Positions 9,233-17,800 of a stretch of 64,000 nt of DNA are shown here, in pieces. The DNA lies in assembly GCF_018598175.1 (NCBI RefSeq), contig NZ_JAHESE010000013.1:1-64000 (forward strand), given 5' to 3'. The notes under the pieces were generated by a model that saw only the letters and a program-made list of their open reading frames with translations, did not search any database and had not been told where the DNA came from. Made by a program: the position numbers and the translations under genes. The DNA comes from Dawidia cretensis. Lineage in GTDB: Bacteria > Bacteroidota > Bacteroidia > Cytophagales > Cyclobacteriaceae. How positions within the stretch are numbered: position 1 is the stretch's first letter; each line of letters begins with the position of its first letter.

Positions 9233-10555
9233 TTATTGAAGGTTTCCGACTGATTCCTGAAGCTCGTAGTACGCTATCATGCTTTCTGCGCGTGTCGTTG
9301 CATAGTTGATGCGTGCCTGCAACAGCGTCAGGTCGGAGTCGAGATAATCCGACAGGATCACCAGACCCTGATTATATTTATTGTGTGTGATCTGATAGTT
9401 TTCTTCGGCCTGCTCGATGGCACGCTCGGTAATGGCAAGTCGTTCCACCGATTCCTGGCATTTCAGAAACTTCTGTCGTATGGTAACTTTTACTTCGTCG
9501 GTCGCTGCCTGGCGGGCCGCTTCGGCTTGCGCTTGTTGCGCCCTCGCTTCTTGCATGCCGTGGCTGGCGTGGAAGGCACCCGTCAGACTATATTTAACAG
9601 AGACCCCGGCGTTCATCGCGTTGGTGATGTTGGCGACATTGGGAATGTACGCATTTACATAGCCGGCGCTTAACCCTACCGTGGGCAGACGGCTGGCTTT
9701 GGCGGCACGGTAACCTGACTCGCCTGCTTTTACCTGGTACTCGGCTGCTTTCAGCTCGCTGCGGTTGGTCAGGCCGGCTTGCAGGTATTCGTTCCACGTG
9801 GTAAGCGGCATTTGGCCGAACATGTTTGTTGTGTCAAGCTCCAGTGTGGTGTCGTCGGGTAAGCCGAGTAACACTATGAGGTTATACTCTGCCAGCTGCA
9901 CGTTGTTGTTCACTTCCGTCAGTGCCAGCTCGATGTTGTTGGCTTGTAACTCTGCTTTGAGCCGGTCGTTGCGCGCCAGCAAACCTTGTTTCTCTTTGTC
10001 CTGGAATTCTTTCACGCGCTGTTGTTCACGCTTCAGGCTTTCCTGGATGGTGCGCCGTGTTTCCAGCAGCTCATAGTATTGATAGACGGCCTTCTCGGTG
10101 TTCAGCATTACTTTGCTCTTCGCCGTTTGTTCGTCATACTTCGCCGCCTCTTCCAGGTATTCAGACATGAGACGGTTGTTCTTGATGCGGAAGCCGTTAA
10201 AGATCGGCATAGACGCCGACGCTTGTAGCAGCGCGATGTCGTGCAGATCTTCGAACATCGCCAGCGGTGAGCTGCCACTGGTTTCTCCATCGGCCGGCTT
10301 TGTTTTAATGTCTACGTTGGGAGTAGTGATGTGCAGGTAGGTGCCGCTTACTCCCACTTCGGGCCACACTTTGTCGCTTGCCTGGGCGGCCTTTGCCTGG
10401 GCTTGTTTTACTTTGGCCGACGATACGGCCAGTTCCTTGCTATTCGCTACGCCAAGATCGACCGCTTCCCGAAGGGTCAGCTTCCTGACGGACTGCGCCT
10501 GCAGGCTTCCTGCGAGTAGCAGCGCTGCCAGGGCCCACGTTATTCTTCTATACAT
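9233..10555 (-). CDS. TolC family outer membrane efflux channel
   Basis: The 440-residue protein has a signal peptide (ALAALLLAGSLQAQ) and two structural repeats of the outer membrane efflux family with long alpha-helical, Gln/Ala-rich stretches (LTLREAVDLGVANSKEL at the start of repeat 1, LQAGLTNRSELKAAEYQVKAG at the start of repeat 2). It forms the trimeric outer-membrane/periplasmic tunnel of the tripartite pump. It lies 19 bases after the TetR gene and 24 bases before the adaptor gene. Confidence 0.92.
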   Translation of the reverse strand: MYRRITWALAALLLAGSLQAQSVRKLTLREAVDLGVANSKELAVSSAKVKQAQAKAAQASDKVWPEVGVSGTYLHITTPNVDIKTKPADGETSGSSPLAMFEDLHDIALLQASASMPIFNGFRIKNNRLMSEYLEEAAKYDEQTAKSKVMLNTEKAVYQYYELLETRRTIQESLKREQQRVKEFQDKEKQGLLARNDRLKAELQANNIELALTEVNNNVQLAEYNLIVLLGLPDDTTLELDTTNMFGQMPLTTWNEYLQAGLTNRSELKAAEYQVKAGESGYRAAKASRLPTVGLSAGYVNAYIPNVANITNAMNAGVSVKYSLTGAFHASHGMQEARAQQAQAEAARQAATDEVKVTIRQKFLKCQESVERLAITERAIEQAEENYQITHNKYNQGLVILSDYLDSDLTLLQARINYATTRAESMIAYYELQESVGNLQ

Positions 10556-10574
10556 GATAAAATTGGTTCTTGAT

Positions 10575-11165
10575 TTATTTGATCAGGTACCCGGTCAGCA
10601 AATCGATCAGGTATTTTCGTGTGCGTTCTTTAAATGTAATGTCGTCTTCCCCCGGCCGGATCCAACGCTTTTTCAAAACAGCATGGGTAGCCTGGTACAT
10701 CACGCCAAACAAGGTGGCATTCACCATGTCGACATCGGCTTCTTTCCTAAACTCTTTATTCTTTTGGCCGTCTTCCAGCAGCCTGCGCAGCTCCGCGCTG
10801 TTCTTATTGATGATCTTTGTGATGCCATCGACCAGTTCGGGCCGTTGTGTATCTGCCAGCTCCCGTTGGATAAAATGATAGCCGCGACAGTTGGTAAAGA
10901 TCTTTTCCGTGTACATATCTATTACCTGGAGCAGCTTTTCCTTTGAGGGGATATCGGCATTGTTCAGGTTGTTCAGCTTCATGCGCGAGGTGGACACGGT
11001 ATCTTCCAGTACCGAGAGAAATAAATTCTCCTTCGACTGAAAGTGGTAGTTGATCAGGGCCACGTTCACTCCTGCCTTGCCGGCGATCTCGCGCACGCTC
11101 ACGGCATCAAAGCCACGCTCCATGAAGAGCTCGGCGGCAGCAGACAGTATTTTTTCGCTGGTCAT
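10575..11165 (-). CDS. TetR family repressor of the efflux operon
   Basis: The start MTSEKILSAAAELFMERGF was chosen because it opens exactly on the TetR helix-turn-helix domain; the longer frame adds 54 residues with no homologous look. The product is 196 residues. The HTH reads VSVREIAGKAGVNVALINYHFQSKENLF (about 23-50), followed by a helical ligand-binding domain. It heads the operon and lies downstream of a palindrome overlapping the promoter, which suggests autoregulation and induction by a pump substrate. Confidence 0.92.
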   Translation of the reverse strand: MTSEKILSAAAELFMERGFDAVSVREIAGKAGVNVALINYHFQSKENLFLSVLEDTVSTSRMKLNNLNNADIPSKEKLLQVIDMYTEKIFTNCRGYHFIQRELADTQRPELVDGITKIINKNSAELRRLLEDGQKNKEFRKEADVDMVNATLFGVMYQATHAVLKKRWIRPGEDDITFKERTRKYLIDLLTGYLIK

Positions 11166-11248
11166 AATTCGATGTATAAATTCACTCAGACAGGTCCGGG
11201 AGGGGTCATAGCCGGCGTCTAAAGTACTCTGGTGTCTTGTAACGGGCA

Positions 11249-11281
11249 CAAAGTTAAACGGTTGTTTAATATTTAAACAAA
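11249..11281 (-). promoter_or_regulatory. promoter of the TetR-TolC-EmrA-EmrB operon
   Basis: On the minus strand TTTG (11281-11278) is followed by 21 bases and CAAAGTTA read as TAACTTTG (11256-11249), a full TAnnTTTG match. The transcript would start about 75 bases before the TetR start codon. Confidence 0.6.
11262..11280. promoter_or_regulatory. palindromic TetR operator
   Basis: TTGTTTAA-TAT-TTAAACAA is a perfect 8+8 inverted repeat with a three-base centre. It lies between the -33 and -7 elements of the operon promoter, with partial extra half-sites (GTTAAAC and TGTTTAAG) on both sides. Size and position are typical of TetR dimer sites. Confidence 0.65.
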
Positions 11282-11411
11282 TGTTTAAGTGAAAGAAACT
11301 TGGACGGTATAAAAACCGATTCGCCACCGGGTTTCAAACGGTTGTGGACTTCAAAAAAAAATTATACACTTTTGACTTCGGGCGCCCACCGTCGTATCAT
11401 GGGTAAAATTA

Positions 11412-11993
11412 ATGATGCCAGTTCCGCTACCTACCGAAACCATCCTGCGCGCTGCCCGCGGCAATACGCAGGCGTTTCGCGAGGTTGTGGAGTGGCTTCA
11501 GCCTTTTGCCTACTCCGTTGCCTACCGTTTTACGGGGGATGCCGACGATGCTGAGGATATTGTCCAGGAGGCTTTTGTACGGCTATGGCGCCACTTGCCA
11601 AACTATAAGCCTGAGATTAAGCTCACCACCTGGCTGTATCGCATTGTCGTCAACCTGTGCTTTGATTTTTTGAAGTCACGCCACCGCCGACAGCAAAAGA
11701 ACCGGGTTGGACTCGCCGATGGCCACGGCGTAGCCGATCTGAGCTCTCCCGAAAAAGACCTGCAGCAACGCGAGCTGCTGGACGCCATCCACCGGGCATG
11801 TGAAACCTTGCCTCCCCGACAACGGGCCGTCTTTATTCTTCGCGACCTCGAAGGGCTCTCTGCCCAAGAAGCGTGCGAAGCATTATCGATGGACCCCGGC
11901 ACCTTAAAAAGCAATTTGTTTTATGCCCGCCGGCAGATGGGTGAAAAACTGCGAGCCTTGTATCAAGACAACACAAACCACTTCTCACTATGA
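11412..11993 (+). CDS. ECF RNA polymerase sigma factor
   Basis: This 193-residue sigma-70 family protein has region 2 at about 20-90 (YRFTGDADDAEDIVQEAFVRLW, the core-binding and -10 recognition helix) and region 4 at about 125-180 (LPPRQRAVFILRDLEGLSAQEACEALSMDPGTLKSNLFYARRQM). It lacks regions 1 and 3, so it is an ECF sigma. The next gene, overlapping by four bases, encodes a zinc-finger anti-sigma factor that presumably holds it at the membrane. The divergent TetR promoter is about 130 bases away. Confidence 0.93.
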   Translation: MMPVPLPTETILRAARGNTQAFREVVEWLQPFAYSVAYRFTGDADDAEDIVQEAFVRLWRHLPNYKPEIKLTTWLYRIVVNLCFDFLKSRHRRQQKNRVGLADGHGVADLSSPEKDLQQRELLDAIHRACETLPPRQRAVFILRDLEGLSAQEACEALSMDPGTLKSNLFYARRQMGEKLRALYQDNTNHFSL

Positions 11994-12532
11994 GCTGTGA
12001 AAAATATTTACAGGACATCTATCTCTATGACGAGCTCTCTCCGCAAGCACAGGAGGTTATAGATGAGCACGTGCTTACATGTACGGACTGTCGAACATTG
12101 CTGGAGGAAGTACAACAGCAATCGGCGTGGGTGAGACATGCTTCCTTCGCACCTCCGGAAGCCAGGCATCCACAACAGCTTACTGACGCTATCCTTGCCC
12201 GCATTGAGCGGCCTGCGCGGCGCGCGACCCTTGTGACAATGCTTTTGGCGCCGATGGATTCGCTCTTTGTGCGGTATTCGCTGGCGGCAGTATCGGTGGG
12301 GTTGTTGGTGCTTTTTCTTTCAGAGCAGCAAAATGGTCCTGTCGTCGTTAAAACGATGCGTCGTCCGGCAGCATCGGCCACCCTAAATACAAATGATTTT
12401 CTACAGCCGTACACGCAGGAAAAAGAACAACGGCCACCGGCACCTCCTTCGTGGTATCAATGCCTGCGCGACGAGTCTTGTGTCGGTACATTCCTGGAAA
12501 CTCGTAAACAACGAAAACTTTCTTCTCTATGA
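11990..12532 (+). CDS. zinc-finger anti-sigma factor
   Basis: This 180-residue protein overlaps the sigma gene by ATGA. The N-terminus has the anti-sigma zinc-finger pattern HxxxCxxC (EHVLTCTDCRTLLEE, about residues 26-40). One membrane segment lies near 95-112 (SLAAVSVGLLVLFLSE). The C-terminal part, presumably periplasmic, is short and contains two cysteines. It should sequester the ECF sigma factor until a signal releases it. Confidence 0.85.
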   Translation: MSCEKYLQDIYLYDELSPQAQEVIDEHVLTCTDCRTLLEEVQQQSAWVRHASFAPPEARHPQQLTDAILARIERPARRATLVTMLLAPMDSLFVRYSLAAVSVGLLVLFLSEQQNGPVVVKTMRRPAASATLNTNDFLQPYTQEKEQRPPAPPSWYQCLRDESCVGTFLETRKQRKLSSL

Positions 12533-13632
12533 AATCCCGAATCAACATTATCATATTAACCCTATTCCTCCTGGCCCTACTTTCTGCTTGCGAGCATGAC
12601 GTTGCTATGGAGACTACTGTTCATTCCGACGGATCTTTGGACAAAATGATTCACATCACCAGCGGCGGCTCATTTCAAAACATACAGGAGATACATAGAG
12701 AATCTGACAAAGCAACTATTATCACAGACAAAGACTCACCTCAAAACATTCTGGGGCTAAGCGTAGCGGATGGGTGGGCTCTAACCGCCCGGAAGACGCC
12801 CGTTGATTCCTCCGCAGAGGGCGATCCGAAGACGATTTACACGTTTCTGCGCCACTTCTCTTCTGCGGAAGAAGCGAATGCTGCGCTCGCAACGCCCAGC
12901 GATACTTTATTCCGTGTGACGAGCACGTTCGAGAAAAGATTTCGCTGGTTCTATACCTATATTTATTATGCCGATACCTACCATGCGATCAACCGGATGG
13001 GCTATCCCGTCACGAACTACACCACTGCAGAAGACTATGCCTTTATCGACCGTCTTCCCGGCGAAGGCAAAAAGATCACACTGGCCGATAGCCTCTACCT
13101 CGTGCGGCTCAACGAAAAGCTTTTCGATATCTATGGGGCCCGTGCATTGTATGAGGAGTACTACGACATTAACATCAAGCTGCTGCAACATCACCATGTC
13201 GAGCAGCAGTGGTTTGACACTTTACAGGCTCACAAGGAAAGTCTTTATACAGAGGTCATCAACAAGAAAGATATATTCGGAGATTATATGGCACACGTAA
13301 TCGACAGCCTGGGGATCCCAATATCACATGAAGAAGCATTGAAATGGTTTATTCCCAAGCTCAAGCCGCTGGACGCAAAGTTCACATTCATCTCCGTGGC
13401 CAGCAATGCAAAATATCATCATCAAATCAACATGCCCTGGGATATTGTCCGAACCAATGCAGATTCCATATCGGGCAACCAGGTTTTCTGGAACCCGCCT
13501 TCCATCAAATTTTTGCTAAAGGATTATACCCTCTATGCCGAGTCGCGTCAGTTGAACTACTGGGCCGTTGCGATCTCCGGGATAGTGATTGCCCTAACGG
13601 TCTTCCTCTTCGTCCGGCGCCGACCAACATAA
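12529..13632 (+). CDS. lipoprotein with C-terminal membrane segment, sigma/anti-sigma partner
   Basis: This 367-residue protein overlaps the anti-sigma gene by ATGA. It starts with a lipoprotein signal (LLALLSAC, lipidated Cys21) and ends with a hydrophobic helix followed by FVRRRP, an unusual double membrane attachment. The central 300 residues are polar, rich in Tyr and Asp, and match no family I recognise. Gene order implies that it senses the signal or is the main regulated output of the sigma/anti-sigma pair. Confidence 0.8.
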   Translation: MKSRINIIILTLFLLALLSACEHDVAMETTVHSDGSLDKMIHITSGGSFQNIQEIHRESDKATIITDKDSPQNILGLSVADGWALTARKTPVDSSAEGDPKTIYTFLRHFSSAEEANAALATPSDTLFRVTSTFEKRFRWFYTYIYYADTYHAINRMGYPVTNYTTAEDYAFIDRLPGEGKKITLADSLYLVRLNEKLFDIYGARALYEEYYDINIKLLQHHHVEQQWFDTLQAHKESLYTEVINKKDIFGDYMAHVIDSLGIPISHEEALKWFIPKLKPLDAKFTFISVASNAKYHHQINMPWDIVRTNADSISGNQVFWNPPSIKFLLKDYTLYAESRQLNYWAVAISGIVIALTVFLFVRRRPT

Positions 13633-13690
13633 TCGGCCACATGCGGCGGCATGCTTATTTACGGTTCTTCGTCCATAAACAAATACCGCT

Positions 13691-14803
13691 ATGACCACAC
13701 GAAGAACCTTTCTCTCTATGAGTCTTAAAGGAACCGCGGTAGCATCACTGATGCCAATCCTACCCGCACTCGCCGAAGATGCTGCCGCCGTTCCACAAAG
13801 CGCCACCAGCCGTAGCACCGCCGATAAATTTAAACCCAGCCTGCGTTATGGCCTCGGGGGTGTCGCCATCGGCAATGCGTTTCGCCCCACCACCGAAATT
13901 CAAGCGCAGCAAACACTGGAAGGTGCCTGGGATGCCGGCGTTCGTTACTTCGATACGTCACCCTGGTACGGCCTCGGCCTGAGTGAGCGACGCTTCGGGC
14001 ACTTTCTACACACAAAAAAACGTGATGAGTATGTATTGTCGACGAAAATCGGCCGGATACTAACCGGGTCTAAGGATGTGCCCAAAACGATGTGGATCGA
14101 GCCCTCTCCATTCAAATACGCGTATGACTATAGCGCCGCTGGCACGCGTCGTTCCATTGAAGACAGTCTGCAACGGCTTGGCATCGAGAGCATCGACATT
14201 GTCTATATACACGACCTCTCGCCCGACAACGAAGACATGAAAGATAAATGGACAGAATACTTCAAGACCGCCCAAAACGGTGCCATGAAGGAGCTCACCA
14301 AGATGCGTGAGGAAGGTCTGATCAAAGCGTGGGGCCTCGGCGTAAATACCATTGATCCAATTTTGAAGACACTGGAAGTAGCAGACCCTGACATCTTCCT
14401 GTCGGCTACGCAATATTCGCTCATCTCGCATGAAGATGCTGTGAACCGGTTGTTCCCGGCAGTAGAGAAGAAAGGCGTTTCATTGGTCATGGGCGCGCCG
14501 TTGAACTCAGGCTTTCTGGCAGGCATAGATCGCTATAATTACAAAAGTGAAATACCGCCGGGCTTCCGCGAGAAACGCGAGCGGCTCAGTAAGTTGGCCG
14601 AACAACACGGCACCGACTTGCGCACCGCCGCCCTGCAGTTTGCCGCTGCCCCATCCGTTGTGGCTGCGGTCATACCGGGCACGCGGTCAGCAATACAGGC
14701 CCGGGAGAATGTAGAATCTATGAAAGTGAAGATACCGGCCGAGTTTTGGGCTGCGCTCAAAAAAGAGAAACTTATCGTCGCCAGCGCGCCGGTGCCCAAA
14801 TAA
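13691..14803 (+). CDS. Tat-exported aldo/keto reductase
   Basis: This 370-residue protein begins with a twin-arginine signal (TTRRTFLSMSLKG followed by a hydrophobic stretch and PALAEDA). The aldo/keto reductase barrel follows, with GVRYFDTSPWYGLGLSERRFG near 77-97 carrying catalytic Asp and Tyr, a lysine in STKIGR, and an NADP-binding C-terminal part with VIPGTRS near residue 330. It resembles the L-fucose/D-threo-aldose 1-dehydrogenase branch. Cofactor-containing Tat export is plausible but unusual for this family. Confidence 0.88.
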   Translation: MTTRRTFLSMSLKGTAVASLMPILPALAEDAAAVPQSATSRSTADKFKPSLRYGLGGVAIGNAFRPTTEIQAQQTLEGAWDAGVRYFDTSPWYGLGLSERRFGHFLHTKKRDEYVLSTKIGRILTGSKDVPKTMWIEPSPFKYAYDYSAAGTRRSIEDSLQRLGIESIDIVYIHDLSPDNEDMKDKWTEYFKTAQNGAMKELTKMREEGLIKAWGLGVNTIDPILKTLEVADPDIFLSATQYSLISHEDAVNRLFPAVEKKGVSLVMGAPLNSGFLAGIDRYNYKSEIPPGFREKRERLSKLAEQHGTDLRTAALQFAAAPSVVAAVIPGTRSAIQARENVESMKVKIPAEFWAALKKEKLIVASAPVPK

Positions 14804-14814
14804 AAGCGCACAAA

Positions 14815-14847
14815 TAAAAAGGTCTCTGTGTTGAGAGACCCTTTTAT
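14815..14847. terminator. bidirectional terminator
   Basis: GGTCTCT (14821-14827) and AGAGACC (14834-14840) form a seven-base-pair stem with a six-base loop, flanked by an A-run on the left and CTTTT on the right. It lies between the convergent aldo/keto reductase gene and the long minus-strand operon, and can end both transcripts. Confidence 0.85.
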
Positions 14848-14882
14848 ATTCAGCTTACTGCTGAAGTGCTAAGATGACCCGA

Positions 14883-17800
14883 TCAATGAATAATGACACG
14901 TTGCGTCCGCACCTCATTGCCTACTTCTAGTACAATGAAATATAAGCCCGCGGGTATTTGCTGCAGCGAGGCTGCGAACTCAAAGTCCGTTGCGTGGTGT
15001 ATCTCGCGATTGACTAATGCTACCCCGCCAGAGAAGCTAAGCATCCGTACTGTACCAGAAGTTTCTTCCTGAAATGTAGCCCGTATGGTAAATGCTCCGT
15101 TGCTCGGGTTCGGGGATACCGTGAAAGCCGATACAATGGAGGCTGGTGCTCGGCCTGCTTCCACGGGGCGCTCGCCGAGGATGGTAATAGTCTTGGTATA
15201 TTCGTCCAGGCATTCACCGAGGCCCGTGTTGATGGTCACATTAAAATCACCCGATTCCTTGAATACAAGCTCCGCATAGTCTTCGTGCTCCACCAGCATG
15301 ATCGCTTCCGTCGGCAGGACCCACGAGATGCCTTCCGGCAGCGGCCAGCTTACATCGACTACCACTACCGTATCGCCCCGGTAAGCCTCGGCGGCCATCA
15401 GGAAGTCGGCTTGTAGCAGATCGTCGGAGGTCTTCAGTGTGAAGTTATCCGCACCAACGCAACCATTGGCTGTAACAACCTGTAAGGTATAGGTCGCTGG
15501 CTGTGACAACACCACTTCGCGTTGGTCGCTCGTAAAGCCTTCTGACGAAGACCAGGTATAAGTAGCATTATCTTCCTCTGCACGGACTGCCAGCTTCTGC
15601 CCCACGCAGATGGTGCGGTCACCTCCTGCATCTACGATAAACAACGGCGGATCGGCCACCGTGATCGGCGTGCCCAGGATACATCCGCGAGGATCTGTTA
15701 CCGTTACATTGTAATCGCCGGCGCGTAGATCGCTCCGAAGCGTGCCGGTTTCATTGTTATCCCACAGGTAGCTATAGCCACCAGGGTTCCCACCAAACGC
15801 TACAATCGCAATGTTTCCGTTTTCATCGCCCAAACAAAGAGGCTGCGTCACCGTATAGTCGAGCGCCAGTTTTGCCGGGAAGGGTACATCGTATATTTCC
15901 ATGCCGCCGCAACCACGCGCGTCACGTACTTCTACCCAGTGCTCGCCGCCGGTTACATTCACAATGTCGGTGGTCGTTTCCTGTGTATCCCACAATACCG
16001 TGTAGGGCGGCAGCCCCTGGTCGATCGAAATGCCGATGGCCCCATCATTACTTTCATAGCAGGTAAGCTCTTTCAGTAATGTATTAGTAATACGTGGGCC
16101 GTCCGAGTCGTTGATCGTAATCGTGATGTTTTTCTGACATCCATTGCCATCGGTAGCGAAGGCTTTATACCGGCCGTTTGCCAGCGAAGAGACCGTGGCG
16201 CCCTGCGCAATCTGTACGTTCTCGTTCTTCACATTGTACCAGGTATATAGAAAATCCGCTACGCCACCTTCGGCCTCCACTTCGGCCGAGCCATTGGCTT
16301 TTCCACACGAGGTATCGACCTTCCCTTTCGCCAACAATGTTATATCCCCGGGTTGTGTAAGCTTAGCCGGCACCGACGTTGTACAGCCGTTTGCATCACG
16401 CATTTGTACGGTATAGTCAGCTGCTTTGAGGCCGCCCACGACCGGACCAGCATTCCAGTTTGTATTGTTCACAGAATATTCATAGTCACCCACGCCACCT
16501 TTAGGCGTCAGCTCTATCGCGCCGGTGCTGCCGTCATAGCAAAGGATGTGGGTCAGCGTTTTTACTGTCACGCCTACAGCAGCCGGCTCGATTACTCGCA
16601 GATCGGTGGCCTCCACCGTGCAGTGGTGTTTGTCGGTCACCAACACCGAATATGTGCCGGGCGGCAGGTTGCTGACATCTTTCGTAGTCGCCGTGTTAGA
16701 CCATGCGTATACAAAAGGCCCTGTGCCGCCGTTTACTGTCAGCGCAATGGCCCCGTCGGTTGAACCGGCACAGTTCACACCGGCGCCGTGGTATTCGGTT
16801 ACGACCGGCGCAAGCGCCAGCTTACCGGGCTGCTGCAAGTGGCGGTCAAAAGTTTCGGAACACCCTTTGATATCTGTGATCGTCACGAAATACGTGCCGT
16901 CTCCTTTGCCACTAATGTCTTCTGTCGTTTCGCCCGATGACCACAGGAATGTAAGCGTGCCCGTGCCACCTCCGGGCGTGAGGTCCAGCGCACCGTCTGC
17001 TTCACCAAAACAACTGATGGGAGTTGCCACGCTGATCGGGCCGGTGATCGTTGGCCGGATGTCGACAAACGCCGGCCTGGTGACCACACAGTCGTTGGCA
17101 TCGCGCGTATAGACCGTATAGCTTTTGGATTTCAGTCCACCGAAGATTACCGGATCTGTCTGAGGCCTGTAGGCCAGGCCGTCGACGGAATATTCCAGGG
17201 CGCCTGTTCCCCCGGTGGAAGGCGTAAGCGTGATTATACCGTCTAACTTGTCCACGCAGCTTTCGTCTACGACGGAAGGTGTAGCCATCATGATTTGAGG
17301 CTGTTGCGTAATCTCTACCGGTATCTGCGGCGCCTTGCAGCCATTGGCATCTTGAATCGTCACAGTATAGGTACCGGCAGTAAGTCCTCCGATTGCGTTG
17401 TTGGTGCTATAGTTCACGTCGTTAACAGAATACCGAAGCGGCGCTACACCACCTGTAGCATTTACAACCGTCAGCACACCCGTCGGGTTACCATAACACA
17501 GCACATGGGTAGGCTGAATGGCCCCGACCTGGATCTGGGCCGGCTGAACCAGCGTGATCGGTGCAACCGAGGTCGAACAGTTCAGGTTGTCTTTCACCAC
17601 AAACGTGTAGGCTACCGTTGCCGAAAGCCCCTGGAATACAGGTTCCGTGGCCGTACCACCCGACGGCGTCACGGCGTTGCCGTTGAGCGTATAGGTCAGC
17701 GGCTGCGCGACGTTGGCTACCTGCAGGGTCACCTGGCCATTGGTGCCCCCGAAGCAGGTCACATCTGTAAAACCGTTTACTGTCGCGGTGACAGGGTCTG

